Source: Methyloligella sp. (GTDB lineage: Bacteria; Pseudomonadota; Alphaproteobacteria; Rhizobiales; HXMU1428-3). Taken from it: DNA of 64,000 nt. This document shows, piece after piece, positions 1-9,332 of this stretch. Numbering within the stretch: position 1 is the stretch's first letter; each line of letters opens with the position of its first letter. Where the stretch lies: contig BQJJ01000015.1 of assembly GCA_021604645.1 (NCBI GenBank), forward strand, positions 1 to 64,000, in the 5' to 3' direction. The notes under the pieces are model-generated. The model saw only the letters and a list, made by a program, of their open reading frames with translations. It was not told the DNA's origin and did no database searches. The translations under genes were made by a program, and so were the position numbers.

Positions 1-230
1 TTAAATTTTCTGCCACCCTGCTTCGTGCTGTGTGGCTTGCGTTGAAAAGAACATGGACCATCGGAATAAGAAAAAAAAGAGCACCTCACAGCCCCGTGAA
101 ATCGTTTGATAATTGCGGTGGAAAGAGAGGCGTTTCGTGATCAGTTCTCACGCTGGCGTGAAGATCTCTCACATATGCGGATGCTTTGTGGGCATCTGAA
201 GCACCAAGAAAGCCATCGCCCGCAAAAGAT
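1..230. other. Window edge: intergenic with degenerate repeat
   Basis: I see no convincing gene here. The stretch holds one family A hairpin (176-203). Just after it, bases 211-230 resemble the tail of family B (CATCGCCCG then an A-rich run), so this may be a decayed B element with an A insertion. The short minus-strand reading frame over it runs across the rpsA terminator and part of rpsA and is not credible. Confidence 0.4.
176..203 (+). repeat. Family A hairpin, copy 1
   Basis: Outer stem TGC/GCA, inner stem GGATGC/GCATCT, then GAA before the closing GCA. It is followed by the family's A-rich tail. Confidence 0.7.
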
Positions 231-268
231 AAAAAAAGCGCCACCACTTTGTAAGCGGCAGCGCTTTT
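231..268 (-). terminator. Intrinsic terminator of rpsA
   Basis: Read on the minus strand, AAAGCGC and GCGCTTT pair around an internal GC-rich hairpin and are followed by a run of T. It lies 23 bases past the rpsA stop codon. Confidence 0.8.
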
Positions 269-290
269 AATTTTTAATAGATGAGAAAAC

Positions 291-2036
291 TTACTCAGCA
301 GGTTTTTCTGCTTCGCCTTCTTCTTCATCGTCAGGTTTACTACCAAGAGCAGCACCAAGGATATCACCAAGTGACGCGCCTGAATCAGTCGAGCCATATT
401 GAGCCACAGCTTCTTTCTCTTCAGCAATCTCAAGTGCTTTAATAGAAAGGTTCATCTTACGACCTGATTTATCAAGTTGTAATACGGCTGCATCCAAAGT
501 TTCACCAACTTGGAAACGCTCAGGGCGTTGTTCGCCGCGATCACGAGAAAGGTCAGCACGCTTAATGAAGGCAGAAACATCGCTGTCTCCAACTTTCACT
601 TCAATGCCACCATCTGTGATTTCGAGAACTTCAACAGTAACACGCTGGCCACGCTTGAAAGTCGCAACTGATTCAAATGGATCATCTGAAAGTTGTTTGA
701 TACCAAGGCTGATGCGTTCTTTATCTGGATCAACTTCAAGAACAACAGCTTTAACAACATCGCCCTTCTTATAATCCTGAACAGCTTCATCACCAGAGCG
801 GTCCCAATCAAGATCTGAAAGGTGGACCATGCCGTCAACATCGCCATCAAGACCAATGAACAGGCCAAATTCTGTGATGTTACGTACAGCGCCTTCAATT
901 TCAGCACCTTTAGGGAATTTCTCAGCAAAGCTATCCCATGGGTTGTCTTGAACTTGTTTAAGACCAAGTGAAATACGGCGTTTGTTAGGATCAACTTCAA
1001 GAACCTTAACTTCAACTTCCTGGCTAGAAGCAACGATTTTACCAGGGTGAACGTTCTTCTTAGTCCAGCTCATTTCAGAAACGTGGATCAAACCTTCAAC
1101 ACCAGGCTCAAGTTCAACAAATGCACCATAATCGGCAATGTTTGTAACAGTACCTTTAACAACAGCTTCAAGCGGGTATTTGTCATTTACAAGTGACCAA
1201 GGATCGCTCTCAAGTTGTTTCATGCCAAGTGAGATACGTTGTGTATCTGGATTGATGCGAACGATTTGAACTTTAATCGCGTCGCCAACATTCACAATTT
1301 CACTTGGGTGGTTCACACGGCGCCATGCCATGTCCGTAACGTGAAGCAAGCCGTCAATGCCGCCAAGATCGATAAAGGCACCATAGTCAGTGATGTTTTT
1401 AACAACACCTTCTGTTGTTTGGCCTTCAGCTAGTTGAGAAACGATCTCTGTGCGCTGTTCAGCACGAGACTCTTCCAATACAGAACGGCGAGAAACAACA
1501 ATGTTGCCACGGCGCTTGTCCATTTTCAGGATTTGGAAAGGTTGTTTCACATTCATTAAAGGGCCGATGTCGCGCACAGGGCGAATATCAACTTGAGAAC
1601 CAGGTAGGAACGCAATTGCGCCATCCAGATCAACAGTAAAGCCACCTTTAACTTTGTTGAAGATCACGCCTTCAACTTTTTCTTGTGCTTCAAATTTCTC
1701 TTCGAGACGGATCCAGCTTTCTTCACGGCGCGCTTTTTCACGAGAAAGCACAGCATCACCAAGCGCATTTTCAACGCGCTCAAGGTAAACTTCTACTTCG
1801 TCGCCAATTTCAAGGCCAGCAGGTTGTCCTGCCATAGAAAATTCTTTAAGTGGAACACGGCCTTCAGTTTTAAGGCCTACATCAATAACGGCGAGGTCTT
1901 TTTCAAAGGCAACTACTTTGCCTTTAACAACACTGCCTTCTTCCATTGAGGAAGTTACAAATGATTCTTCGAGGAGTTGTGCAAAATCTTCCGTAGAAGG
2001 AGTTTGCGAAATCTCAATTTCTTGAGTTGATGTCAT
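291..2036 (-). CDS. rpsA: 30S ribosomal protein S1
   Basis: Binds mRNA on the 30S subunit and helps initiation on structured or weak-SD messages. The 581 residues contain six S1 RNA-binding repeats, at about 34-100, 118-184, 205-273, 291-361, 378-448 and 465-538. Repeats 3-5 are the best conserved (for example VKNITDYGAF, TNIADYGAF, RNITEFGLF). The tail is acidic and ends EEEGEAEKPAE, with a length typical for alphaproteobacterial S1. The ATG at 2036 is preceded on its strand by AAGAG about 9 bases upstream. It follows cmk on the same strand with a 321-base gap, the usual cmk-rpsA order, and may have its own promoter there. Very sure of identity. Confidence 0.97.
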   Translation of the reverse strand: MTSTQEIEISQTPSTEDFAQLLEESFVTSSMEEGSVVKGKVVAFEKDLAVIDVGLKTEGRVPLKEFSMAGQPAGLEIGDEVEVYLERVENALGDAVLSREKARREESWIRLEEKFEAQEKVEGVIFNKVKGGFTVDLDGAIAFLPGSQVDIRPVRDIGPLMNVKQPFQILKMDKRRGNIVVSRRSVLEESRAEQRTEIVSQLAEGQTTEGVVKNITDYGAFIDLGGIDGLLHVTDMAWRRVNHPSEIVNVGDAIKVQIVRINPDTQRISLGMKQLESDPWSLVNDKYPLEAVVKGTVTNIADYGAFVELEPGVEGLIHVSEMSWTKKNVHPGKIVASSQEVEVKVLEVDPNKRRISLGLKQVQDNPWDSFAEKFPKGAEIEGAVRNITEFGLFIGLDGDVDGMVHLSDLDWDRSGDEAVQDYKKGDVVKAVVLEVDPDKERISLGIKQLSDDPFESVATFKRGQRVTVEVLEITDGGIEVKVGDSDVSAFIKRADLSRDRGEQRPERFQVGETLDAAVLQLDKSGRKMNLSIKALEIAEEKEAVAQYGSTDSGASLGDILGAALGSKPDDEEEGEAEKPAE

Positions 2037-2357
2037 AAATTAATGTCTCTTACGATCAATTGGCTAAAATTGAAGGTCATAAAGGTGTTTTGCATCACCA
2101 AAAAATTCAAGTGAAGTAAGAAATTTTCATCCATTTTCATGAGAAAACGCATATTACAGAAAAAATCTAACCGCTTTGAAACGGTGAAAGCCCCAACGCT
2201 TGATGCGAAATAGACCTAATAAATTCAGCCAGGTTAAAGTTAAAATTAATCTGCTGTGAACAGGGTAGTTCAGCAATAGTTATTAAAAACAATAAGTTAT
2301 GGTGTGTTTTTAAACCGCATTTCTGAAATTGAAACTAAAAAAACTTAAGGTTTTAGC
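2037..2357. other. cmk-rpsA intergenic leader region
   Basis: AT-rich spacer of 321 bases between cmk and rpsA. It presumably carries the rpsA 5' leader and promoter. I see no repeat element, no clear hairpin and no open frame of note. Confidence 0.4.
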
Positions 2358-3005
2358 TTAGATCTCAGGTTTTATTGCTTGATTTACCAGATAAACAGCA
2401 GCGTCCAAGGCTTTTTCTATATCTAAATTTGTCGTATCTAGCAAGTGCGCATCTGCAGCTTTTATCAAAGGAGCAGTGCTTCTAGAGCTATCTCTGGCGT
2501 CTCTACGCTCTATTTCAGCGAAAATATCGTCGTAGGTAACATCCTGCCCCTTAGAGAGTAGCTCTTTATAACGCCGCTCTGCACGAACCTCTGAACTCGC
2601 CGTTACAAACAATTTAACGTCAGCATCAGGGCAAACAACAGTGCCAATATCGCGCCCATCAAGCACAGCACCAGGCGCCGTTTCAGCTTTGTCGCGTTGA
2701 TAACGAAGGAGTGTTTCGCGAACAGGAATTAAACTCGCGATTTTAGACGCCGCTTCCCCAACTCCAGGTTCTCGGAGGCGAGGATCAGATAAAACATCAT
2801 CTGGCAGTGAGGTGGCCACTTGTGAAAGAGCAGTTTCATCATCTAGAGGAATATTGTCATTCAGAGCAATCAAAGCAACAGCTCGATAAAGGGAACCTGT
2901 ATCCAGATAATTCAACCCAAAATACCGCGCAAGCCTGCGTGATAATGTGCCCTTACCAGAAGCAGCAGGCCCATCAACTGCTATGGTTATTGTATTGTTA
3001 GTCAA
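2358..3005 (-). CDS. cmk: Cytidylate kinase
   Basis: Phosphorylates CMP and dCMP with ATP in pyrimidine nucleotide recycling. The 215-residue protein has a P-loop GPAASGKGT at residues 12-20, the NMP-binding LDTGSLYRA segment, and the GRDIGTVV motif of the CMP kinase family. The start codon is TTG at 3005. No ATG is better placed, and a strong GGAG lies 7 bases upstream on the minus strand, so the TTG is well supported. It sits between aroA and rpsA, the common alphaproteobacterial order. Repeat elements fill the 328-base gap to aroA, so transcription from aroA may be interrupted. Confidence 0.95.
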   Translation of the reverse strand: MTNNTITIAVDGPAASGKGTLSRRLARYFGLNYLDTGSLYRAVALIALNDNIPLDDETALSQVATSLPDDVLSDPRLREPGVGEAASKIASLIPVRETLLRYQRDKAETAPGAVLDGRDIGTVVCPDADVKLFVTASSEVRAERRYKELLSKGQDVTYDDIFAEIERRDARDSSRSTAPLIKAADAHLLDTTNLDIEKALDAAVYLVNQAIKPEI

Positions 3006-3093
3006 CTGAAGTCTCCATTTGAGCTCAACTTAAATGAGTTGAGCAAAATTTAATAGTGGAGAGAAGGATGAAATTAACAACACAAATTAAACA

Positions 3094-3200
3094 TACCGAA
3101 GAAGGGGGACGCTTTTCGGGCCCTACAGTTGATCACTAATAATGCGGTTGCTTGTGGGTAACTGAAGCACCACTAAAGATAAATAGCCCTAAGAGAAAAC
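3094..3200 (+). repeat. Family B element, degenerate, with A insertion
   Basis: It begins with the family B lead sequence ACCGAAGAAGG and ends with AATAGCC followed by AAGAGAAAA. The central hairpins are poorly preserved. A family A copy (3143-3169) sits directly before the AATAGCC tail. It lies antisense to cmk and aroA. Confidence 0.55.
3143..3169 (+). repeat. Family A hairpin, copy 2
   Basis: Outer stem TGC/GCA. The inner stem is GGTTGC with GTAACT, which keeps pairing through a G-T wobble. It is inserted in the degenerate B element. Confidence 0.7.
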
Positions 3201-3212
3201 AAAACCTAACAT

Positions 3213-3328
3213 TACGAAAAAGGGAGTGCTCTACTTTAGAGCAAGGACATGGCAGCAAAGCTGCCCGGCACCTAGTGCCGTCCCTCGGAGGCCTGCCGCT
3301 TCAGCGGCAGAATAGCCGTGAGAGAAAA
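3213..3328 (+). repeat. Family B element, full copy 1
   Basis: It shows, in order, the lead TACGAAAAAGG, stem TGCTCT/AGAGCA, conserved GGACATGGC, stem GGCAGC/GCTGCC, stem CGGCAC/GTGCCG, conserved CCCTCGGAGGCC, stem CTGCCGC/GCGGCAG, then AATAGCCGTGAGAGAAAA. It lies five bases past the aroA stop, on the opposite strand to aroA. Confidence 0.75.
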
Positions 3329-3333
3329 TAGAG

Positions 3334-4647
3334 TTACTTAAATCTCGCTCCCAAGCTTTCCATCAAGCCAATAAAACTCGGGAAACTCGTTGCAATCATG
3401 CGTGTATCATCCACAACAATAGGATCTTCGGCCGCAAGGCTCATAACAAGGAAACTCATGGCAATCCGATGATCAAGTTGGGTTTTAATAAAGCCACCGC
3501 CAGTCACTTTGCCATCACCATGCACAATCAAGTCATCTCCTTCAATCTCAGAAGAGACAGACACCATCTTAAGGCCGGCTTGTGTCGCCGCTAAACGGTC
3601 GCTTTCTTTCACGCGGAGCTCATTCAGGCCGCGCATGCGTGTGGTGCCCTTTGCGAAACCTGAAAGACAAGCAAGCATCGGATATTCATCAATCATAGAA
3701 GGAGCGCGCTCTGCTGGCACATCAACGCCGCTAAGTTGGCTATGTTTCACGCGGATATCAGCAATCGGCTCGCCGCTTTCTGTACGCTCATTCTCAAAAA
3801 CAATATCAGCACCCATTTCTAATAAGGTTTTGTAGAAACCAATGCGTGTTGGGTTGATCAGAACACCTTTAATGGTGATATCAGACCCAGGGCAAACAAG
3901 AGCCGCTGCTGTTAAAAAGGCAGCTGAGCTCGGGTCACCTGGTACAGCAACTGGCGCACCGTTCATCTCAGCATCTCCTTTAACAGAGATTAAGCGCCCA
4001 CCTTCTTTTTCTTCGACAGATACTTCAGCACCAAAATATCCAAGCATCCGCTCAGTATGGTCCCGTGTAGCTTCTGTTTCAAAAACGGAGGTCACTCCAG
4101 GAGCAAATAACCCGGCAATGAGAATGGCTGATTTTACCTGAGCTGAAGGCACAGGCAATTTATACTCAATTGGCATCAAACGCTCGGGCCCATGAAGAGT
4201 GAGCGGTAAATGGTCAAATTGTTCATGCCAGTTAAGTCCCATTTCATGCAATGGGTCTAATACACGGGCCATAGGCCGCCGCGATAAACTCTCATCGCCA
4301 ACAAACTTGGCTTCAAAATTATGACCAGCGATCACGCCCATCATTAACCTGGCTGCAGTTCCAGAGTTGCCAAAGTCAAGCGGAACGCTCGGCGCTTGAA
4401 ATCCACCAACACCAAGACCGCGAATAATCCAATGCCCAGACCCCTTATGTTGAACTGAGGCTCCCATATTGCCAACCGCTTGAGCAGTGGCAAGAACATC
4501 ATCTGCTTCTAAGAGGCCATGAATTTCCGTCTCACCAGTTGAGAGCGCGCCAAAGATGACAGCGCGATGTGAGATAGATTTATCGCCAGGCACCTGAACA
4601 GTGCCGCTAAGATTTTTAGAGTTCAGGCCAGAAAGAGATTTTATCAT
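3334..4647 (-). CDS. aroA: 3-phosphoshikimate 1-carboxyvinyltransferase (EPSP synthase), class II type
   Basis: Makes EPSP from shikimate-3-phosphate and phosphoenolpyruvate in the shikimate pathway. The 437 residues align by eye with the Agrobacterium CP4-like class II group: PGDKSISHR at 20-28, SAQVKSAILIAGL, VPGDPSSAAF, RAPSMIDEYPMLA and LDHRIAMSFLVM. At the residue equal to CP4 Ala100 / E. coli Gly96 this protein has Gly (motif FGNSGTAARL), the form normally tied to glyphosate sensitivity. The ATG at 4647 precedes the conserved N-terminus and has no strong SD. It diverges from the FYDLN-acid gene across 224 bases. Confidence 0.95.
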   Translation of the reverse strand: MIKSLSGLNSKNLSGTVQVPGDKSISHRAVIFGALSTGETEIHGLLEADDVLATAQAVGNMGASVQHKGSGHWIIRGLGVGGFQAPSVPLDFGNSGTAARLMMGVIAGHNFEAKFVGDESLSRRPMARVLDPLHEMGLNWHEQFDHLPLTLHGPERLMPIEYKLPVPSAQVKSAILIAGLFAPGVTSVFETEATRDHTERMLGYFGAEVSVEEKEGGRLISVKGDAEMNGAPVAVPGDPSSAAFLTAAALVCPGSDITIKGVLINPTRIGFYKTLLEMGADIVFENERTESGEPIADIRVKHSQLSGVDVPAERAPSMIDEYPMLACLSGFAKGTTRMRGLNELRVKESDRLAATQAGLKMVSVSSEIEGDDLIVHGDGKVTGGGFIKTQLDHRIAMSFLVMSLAAEDPIVVDDTRMIATSFPSFIGLMESLGARFK

Positions 4648-4871
4648 TTTGGAAAAATACCGAAGAAAAAATTGCAGTGCGAACCAAGGATATACGTGTA
4701 CAAACCCCTTGCGTCCAGTGGATATTGGTAAGATTGGGGCACAAGAAGCATAAAAAAGCCGCTTCGATGCAATTTTTTTTGAAAAACATGGAAAAACGGC
4801 TTTGACAGGGGGCGGTCAATCATGTCATGCAGTTTGTTTCATGAAATTAAGAAATATGTTCGAGGGCTAGC

Positions 4872-5237
4872 ATGGCTGATAAAGCAAAACGTGGGACAAA
4901 GAGAACATGCGGTGGTTGCGGTGCGAAATTCTATGACTTGAATCGCGAACCTGCAATTTGCCCAATGTGCGAAACTGTCTTCGAAATCAAAAAACCTGAA
5001 CCAAAACCTAAAAAGGAACCGGTAAAGGAAGAAGCTCCAAAAGCTGAAGCTGAAACAGAAGAAGCTGATGCACTATTGGAAGGCGAAGATGATCTAATCG
5101 ATATCGATGATAGCGATGATGATACAATTCCATCAACTGAAGATGATGATACATTCTTGGAAGTGGAAGACGACGCCGAAGGCGCAGTCGAAAGCATCTT
5201 GCCGGTGGCAGGTGTTGGTAAAGACGACGAAAGTTAA
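4872..5237 (+). CDS. TIGR02300 family protein (FYDLN acid domain)
   Basis: A conserved alphaproteobacterial protein of unknown function, 121 residues. The N-terminus carries two CxxC pairs (CGGCGAKFYDLN, then CPMC) that look like a zinc ribbon. A KPEPKPKKEP stretch and a very acidic C-terminal half follow, rich in Asp and Glu, which is the hallmark of the family. It is expected to be cytosolic. The start is an ATG at 4872 after AGGGCTAGC. It is divergent from aroA, a neighbourhood common in this group. The family call is firm. The function is not known. Confidence 0.88.
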   Translation: MADKAKRGTKRTCGGCGAKFYDLNREPAICPMCETVFEIKKPEPKPKKEPVKEEAPKAEAETEEADALLEGEDDLIDIDDSDDDTIPSTEDDDTFLEVEDDAEGAVESILPVAGVGKDDES

Positions 5238-5248
5238 TATCAAAATTT

Positions 5249-5279
5249 AGGGGCTTGCATTTTCCAATCCAAGCCCCTA
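5249..5279. other. Long perfect stem-loop after the FYDLN-acid gene
   Basis: TTAGGGGCTTG pairs with CAAGCCCCTAA around a 9-base loop. There is no T-run on the plus strand, so this is not a standard intrinsic terminator. It may stabilise the mRNA 3' end or terminate weakly. Confidence 0.5.
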
Positions 5280-5436
5280 AAAACTGACAATGTTTGAGGG
5301 CTCCCAAAGCCTGAGAACAGATCTTGAGAAAATGTGGGCAAGTACTCCGATAGAGTGCTAATTGCCAAAACCACAGTTCTTGAGGATGAGCTCTTTTTAT
5401 AAGCCAACATGAAAGCGTGATCTGCGCCGGATAACA

Positions 5437-5469
5437 GCGACGGTTGCTAGTGGGCAACCTGAAGGAGCA
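5437..5469 (+). repeat. Family A hairpin, copy 3 (GA variant), upstream of tRNA-Ala
   Basis: Inner stem GGTTGC/GCAACC. The outer stem GCGAC/GGAGC keeps G-C pairs on both sides of what would be tandem G-A mismatches. It ends 9 bases before the tRNA. Confidence 0.75.
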
Positions 5470-5478
5470 CTAAAGAGA

Positions 5479-5554
<76 letters not shown>

Positions 5555-5672
5555 TTTCTTAATTCCATTCATCACTAAGTTACCACACCCAAGATTGTAA
5601 TTTTTAGCCCCAGAACGATTTTAAAAGTGCGATTTCAAAAGAGCGATTTCAAATCGAATTAAATAATATGAT

Positions 5673-5701
5673 TTGACAAATTAGGACAATTGACCTAGTT
5701 A
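5673..5701 (+). promoter_or_regulatory. Probable promoter of the tetR-yciI operon
   Basis: TTGACA at 5673-5678 is followed 17 bases later by TAGTTA (5696-5701). The first palindromic operator lies between the two boxes, a layout expected for autorepression. Confidence 0.45.
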
Positions 5702-5729
5702 TTGTTGAATGTTTAGGTCGATCGTCCTA
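5682..5729. promoter_or_regulatory. Two palindromic operators of the TetR regulator
   Basis: Two 16-bp near-perfect palindromes of form TAGG(A/T)C-N4-G(A/T)CCTA lie at 5682-5697 and 5714-5729. Their centres are 32 bp apart, about three helical turns. The form resembles the NemR box of E. coli (TAGACC-N4-GGTCTA). Binding by the adjacent TetR protein is inferred. Confidence 0.65.
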
Positions 5730-5786
5730 GTGGCGTGTCTCGATTGGCAAGTTTTTAAGCATTAATTTTTACTCGATGAAACGCTT

Positions 5787-6380
5787 ATGAATAAAAGAAA
5801 CACGAATGTTACCGATACAAAAGAGCGGATCATAGAAGCCGCTGATGATCTTTTTTATGAGAATGGGTATGAATTTACCTCCTTTAAAGACATTGCTGAT
5901 GAGGTAAAGCTTTCTCGCGGGAATTTCTATCATCATTTCAAAACCAAAGATGATATTTTAAAAGCAGTTATAGTACGGCGAATAGACAAAACAAAAGACA
6001 TGCTAACTTCCTGGGAAGAAGAAACGAAGAGCCCAAAAGGCCGTATTCAATGCTTCATCAAAATTCTGATCGCAAATCAAGCCAAGATCAAGCTCTATGG
6101 TTGTCCAGTAGGAACCCTGACAACCGAATTGTCCAAACTCGATCATTCTTCCAAAGAAGATGCCACTAAGATTTTTACAATGTTTCATAAATGGTTGAGC
6201 AAGCAGTTTAGAGAGCTCGGTTTAATAAAAGAAGCTGACAGTTTAGCCATGCATTTATTAGCCCTTAGCCAAGGCGTTGCGACTATGGCCACGGCCTTTC
6301 CAAGTGAAATTTACATCAAGCAAGAAGTGAAGCAGATGCTCGAGTGGCTGGATGCAAAGCTTGCGAAAAAAGAAATGTAA
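5787..6380 (+). CDS. TetR/AcrR family transcriptional regulator (NemR-like)
   Basis: A 197-residue repressor. The N-terminal helix-turn-helix (about residues 12-58) includes TSFKDIADEVKLSRGNFYHHFKTK in the usual TetR arrangement. The C-terminal ligand domain carries YGCPVGTLTTELS, resembling the GCL/GCPxGxL segment of NemR-type proteins, where a cysteine senses electrophiles or hypochlorite. Whether this Cys does so is inference. Two 16-bp palindromes overlap its promoter, so it probably represses itself and the YciI gene 51 bases downstream. ATG start at 5787. Confidence 0.85.
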   Translation: MNKRNTNVTDTKERIIEAADDLFYENGYEFTSFKDIADEVKLSRGNFYHHFKTKDDILKAVIVRRIDKTKDMLTSWEEETKSPKGRIQCFIKILIANQAKIKLYGCPVGTLTTELSKLDHSSKEDATKIFTMFHKWLSKQFRELGLIKEADSLAMHLLALSQGVATMATAFPSEIYIKQEVKQMLEWLDAKLAKKEM

Positions 6381-6431
6381 GAGATAGAAAAAACAAATAA
6401 TTTTACGAATTAATCTAAGTAGGGTGTCAAA

Positions 6432-6719
6432 ATGTATATCGTATTTTTAAGGTTTGCGGAAAACAAAGCTAATGCGCCTCAATTTATGGAGGGGCATAAA
6501 AACTGGATCAAGCAAGGACTGGCCGAAAACGTGTTTTTATTGGTTGGTAGTATCGAGCCGAATGCTGGAGGCATGATTTTGGCCCACAATGCCGAGGTGG
6601 AAGAACTTGAGGAAAGGGTCAATCAAGATCCATTTGTAAAAGAGGGAATTGTCTCCGCTGAAATCACAAAAATCACACCTGCTAAGGCAAATGAGAAAAT
6701 GAAATTCTTATTAGAGTAG
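6432..6719 (+). CDS. YciI-like protein
   Basis: A 95-residue ferredoxin-like-fold protein of the YciI family (MYIVFLRFAENKANAPQF at the start, GHKNWIKQGL, DPFVKEGI). Family members are small cytosolic proteins thought to have a His-Asp active site. No substrate is known. Here GHKNW supplies a His near residue 22 and NQDPF an Asp. It is 51 bases after the TetR gene and probably co-transcribed, which suggests a role in detoxifying whatever the regulator senses (inference). Confidence 0.82.
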   Translation: MYIVFLRFAENKANAPQFMEGHKNWIKQGLAENVFLLVGSIEPNAGGMILAHNAEVEELEERVNQDPFVKEGIVSAEITKITPAKANEKMKFLLE

Positions 6720-7064
6720 AAAAATGTTTCGAAGAAGCAACACAGCTTCATTTGTTTTGCCAATGAGGGCATAAAAATACCTTTATCAAAACTTTCAGAT
6801 GTCAGAATTTTACTAGTTTAGCGCTAAAAAAGTGACGAATTTGGCAATACATCAATCTATGGTTGTGTTAATCGTAAAAAATTAATGAATTAATCTATCT
6901 AATCATATACTTATGAAATCGTTAACACGTAGTCAGATGTTTCTTAAAACATTAAAAAGCTTTCTCTCTATATACTCCCGTGAAATGATGAAAAATTCTA
7001 TTCATTGAAAATAGAAAAAATCATAATTAAAAATTACAAACAGTAATACCAAGGAGTACGATCT
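6720..7064. other. Intergenic region before the chemoreceptor gene
   Basis: 345 bases, strongly AT-rich, with no repeat element and no open frame of interest. It presumably holds the chemoreceptor promoter, but I cannot assign boxes with confidence. AAGGAG lies just before the ATG at 7065. Confidence 0.35.
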
Positions 7065-9143
7065 ATGCTGAAGACAATTCGTGCGCAAATCGCAATGTTG
7101 ATCGTGATACCCATGCTAGGCGTTGTCTTTTTCTTGAGCACAACGCTTTATGATAAATATATTGAACGCAAATATAATTCTGAAATGCAACCTCTAACAA
7201 GGCTTGTTGAGGATAGCGGCGTTATCATTTACCAATTGCAAAAAGAAAGAGCCAAATCTGTTGGTTTTGTCAACTCTAACTATGACCAAACTTATTTTGA
7301 GAGAGTTAAAAAACAACGAGTTAAAACCGACAAAGCGGTCAAGGTATTCGATAAGCATTATGTAACACTAGATCTTCACGATAAGCTTTTAAGTAAAAAG
7401 CTAGAGAAAATTAATAATGCTATTCACCAAATTGATGACATACGTAAAAAAATTGATGGTAAAAGCTATGACGCTAAAAAGTTAAAGGCAAAATACACTG
7501 AAGAAATCAACATACTGATTCATTTGGTAAGTATCGTTGTTGAAGCCAGCCCCTCCCAGGCCATTACGACAGAGTTGCTACCCTATTTCTCACTTGTGCA
7601 AATGAAAGAAGCAGGTAGTAAAGAGAAATCATCCGGCTACACACTGCTAAAAAAGGCTGAAAAAGGTGAGTTCAAGTTTAAAGACTATTTACAATATTCA
7701 AAATACCTTGGCGCAGAACGTGCGTATCTTGAGGAGTTCAATAATATAGCGACAGGCGAACAAATGGAATATTTCAAAAAATATTTCAAAGGCCCGTCTC
7801 TCAAGGAAGTCGATGCAGCGCGTGAGGTTTTAACAAATCTCCCAATCAGTCAGGACCTTAAAGGCCTAAATCAGGCCGCTTGGTTTAAATCCTCTGCTGA
7901 GCGTTTGGACATCATAAAAAAACTATCCGAGCATTTCGTTCACAAAGCTGAGAAAATAGCAGATAAAGAGGTCGATGCGCTTACAGTTGATATATACATC
8001 TTACTCGCCATTGCTACTGCCGCTATTCTAGCAACGCTCTTTATAACATACATCCAGATGCGTAATATCATCAACATGCTCAACACGCAAAGTGACACAA
8101 TCACTAATCTGGCAAATGGTGATACGTCGGTTAAAATTCAATATAACGAGCGCCAAGATGTGATCGGTGACATCTCCAGAGCTATGAAAGTCTTCTTGCA
8201 AAACATGATAGAGCGAAATTCTCTGGAAGAAAAAGCAAAAATTGCACAAGAACGAGATCGCCAGCGCCAAGAAGCTTTGGAAAAACTCATTGAGAATTTC
8301 AAAAGCAACATTGCGTCATCGATCTCAAACGCAAGCTCGCATTCAGAAAATATGAAGCAAGCTTCCGAGCGCATGTCATGCCTTGTAGTCGAAACAGCAA
8401 ATGGTGCAACAACAGCTGGTGAAATGTCAAACGAAGCGTCGCAAAATGTGCAAACAGTTGCGTCTGCCACAGAGGAATTATCAGCCTCTGTTCAAGGGAT
8501 TGCAGATCAAACTCTGAAATCCACTGAGCTGGTTAGTGTTGCCTCGACAACAGCAAATGACACCGAGCGTGAAGTTAGTTCGCTTCTCGTAGCCGTTCAG
8601 GAAATTGGAACAATCACCGAGCTTATCCAACAAATTGCTGAGCAAACAAACTTACTTGCACTCAACGCAACAATAGAAGCGGCAAGAGCTGGAGAAGCCG
8701 GTAGTGGCTTTGCTGTGGTTGCTGCTGAAGTGAAAACTTTGGCGAACCAAACAGCTAGCGCAACTGAGAAAATAACCGAGCAAATTCAGGAAATTCAGTC
8801 TTCAACTGAAAATTCAGTGAACTCAGTTCGAAACATTGCTGAATGCGTTGTTGAAATACAATCTCTCTCAACAGCTATTTCTCACTCAGTAGAAGAGCAA
8901 GATTCTGCAACGAAAGAAATTGCTCAATCTTTGGTCTTGGCGTCTAAAGGCACCAACGGAGCTGCTGAAAATGTAACTGATATGAATGAGAAGTTGAATG
9001 TCACTTCAAGGGAAGTTGACACAGTCAATCAAGCATCAGAGCAATTGGTTGAAACGATCGAAGCTATCACTCACGAAATCAATGATTTCATTGAAAATGT
9101 GAGTGAAGAAAGCGATGGATCTAAAGATCAAAAAGCAGCGTAA
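7065..9143 (+). CDS. Methyl-accepting chemotaxis protein with NIT sensor domain
   Basis: A 692-residue inner-membrane chemoreceptor. TM1 lies at about 7-29. A periplasmic helical domain of about 270 residues contains [18 protein letters not shown], the signature of NIT (nitrate- and nitrite-sensing) domains. TM2 is at about 306-329, HAMP at about 330-382, and a cytoplasmic MA signalling domain follows with the hairpin tip around [20 protein letters not shown]. There is no C-terminal pentapeptide tether for CheR/CheB. AAGGAGT sits 10 bases before the ATG. No che genes are nearby, so it is an orphan receptor. The ligand being nitrate or nitrite is inferred from the domain only. Confidence 0.92.
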   Translation: MLKTIRAQIAMLIVIPMLGVVFFLSTTLYDKYIERKYNSEMQPLTRLVEDSGVIIYQLQKERAKSVGFVNSNYDQTYFERVKKQRVKTDKAVKVFDKHYVTLDLHDKLLSKKLEKINNAIHQIDDIRKKIDGKSYDAKKLKAKYTEEINILIHLVSIVVEASPSQAITTELLPYFSLVQMKEAGSKEKSSGYTLLKKAEKGEFKFKDYLQYSKYLGAERAYLEEFNNIATGEQMEYFKKYFKGPSLKEVDAAREVLTNLPISQDLKGLNQAAWFKSSAERLDIIKKLSEHFVHKAEKIADKEVDALTVDIYILLAIATAAILATLFITYIQMRNIINMLNTQSDTITNLANGDTSVKIQYNERQDVIGDISRAMKVFLQNMIERNSLEEKAKIAQERDRQRQEALEKLIENFKSNIASSISNASSHSENMKQASERMSCLVVETANGATTAGEMSNEASQNVQTVASATEELSASVQGIADQTLKSTELVSVASTTANDTEREVSSLLVAVQEIGTITELIQQIAEQTNLLALNATIEAARAGEAGSGFAVVAAEVKTLANQTASATEKITEQIQEIQSSTENSVNSVRNIAECVVEIQSLSTAISHSVEEQDSATKEIAQSLVLASKGTNGAAENVTDMNEKLNVTSREVDTVNQASEQLVETIEAITHEINDFIENVSEESDGSKDQKAA

Positions 9144-9167
9144 ACTACGCTAACAAGAAAAATTAAA

Positions 9168-9202
9168 AAACTCACTTTCCAGGCTGGAAGGTGAGTTTTT
9201 TT
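9168..9202 (+). terminator. Intrinsic terminator of the chemoreceptor gene
   Basis: AACTCACTTTCC pairs with GGAAGGTGAGTT over a 4-base loop and is followed by seven T. Confidence 0.85.
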
Positions 9203-9332
9203 ATGATTAATTGCATGCGCAAATAAAAAATGTTTTATTTAATATCAATATGTTATGGTGTTTGATTCTTGTAATCTCTTAGCTAAAACTTATATCTAAT
9301 TCGGATAGAAACAATTGCAAAGGGGATTACCA

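Noticed and set aside
86-433. 115-residue minus-strand frame at the window start
   Set aside because: It crosses the rpsA terminator and overlaps rpsA in another frame.
3213-3328. Family B as an intrinsic terminator
   Set aside because: It has several hairpins but no T-run after any of them on either strand, and its orientation does not follow gene direction.
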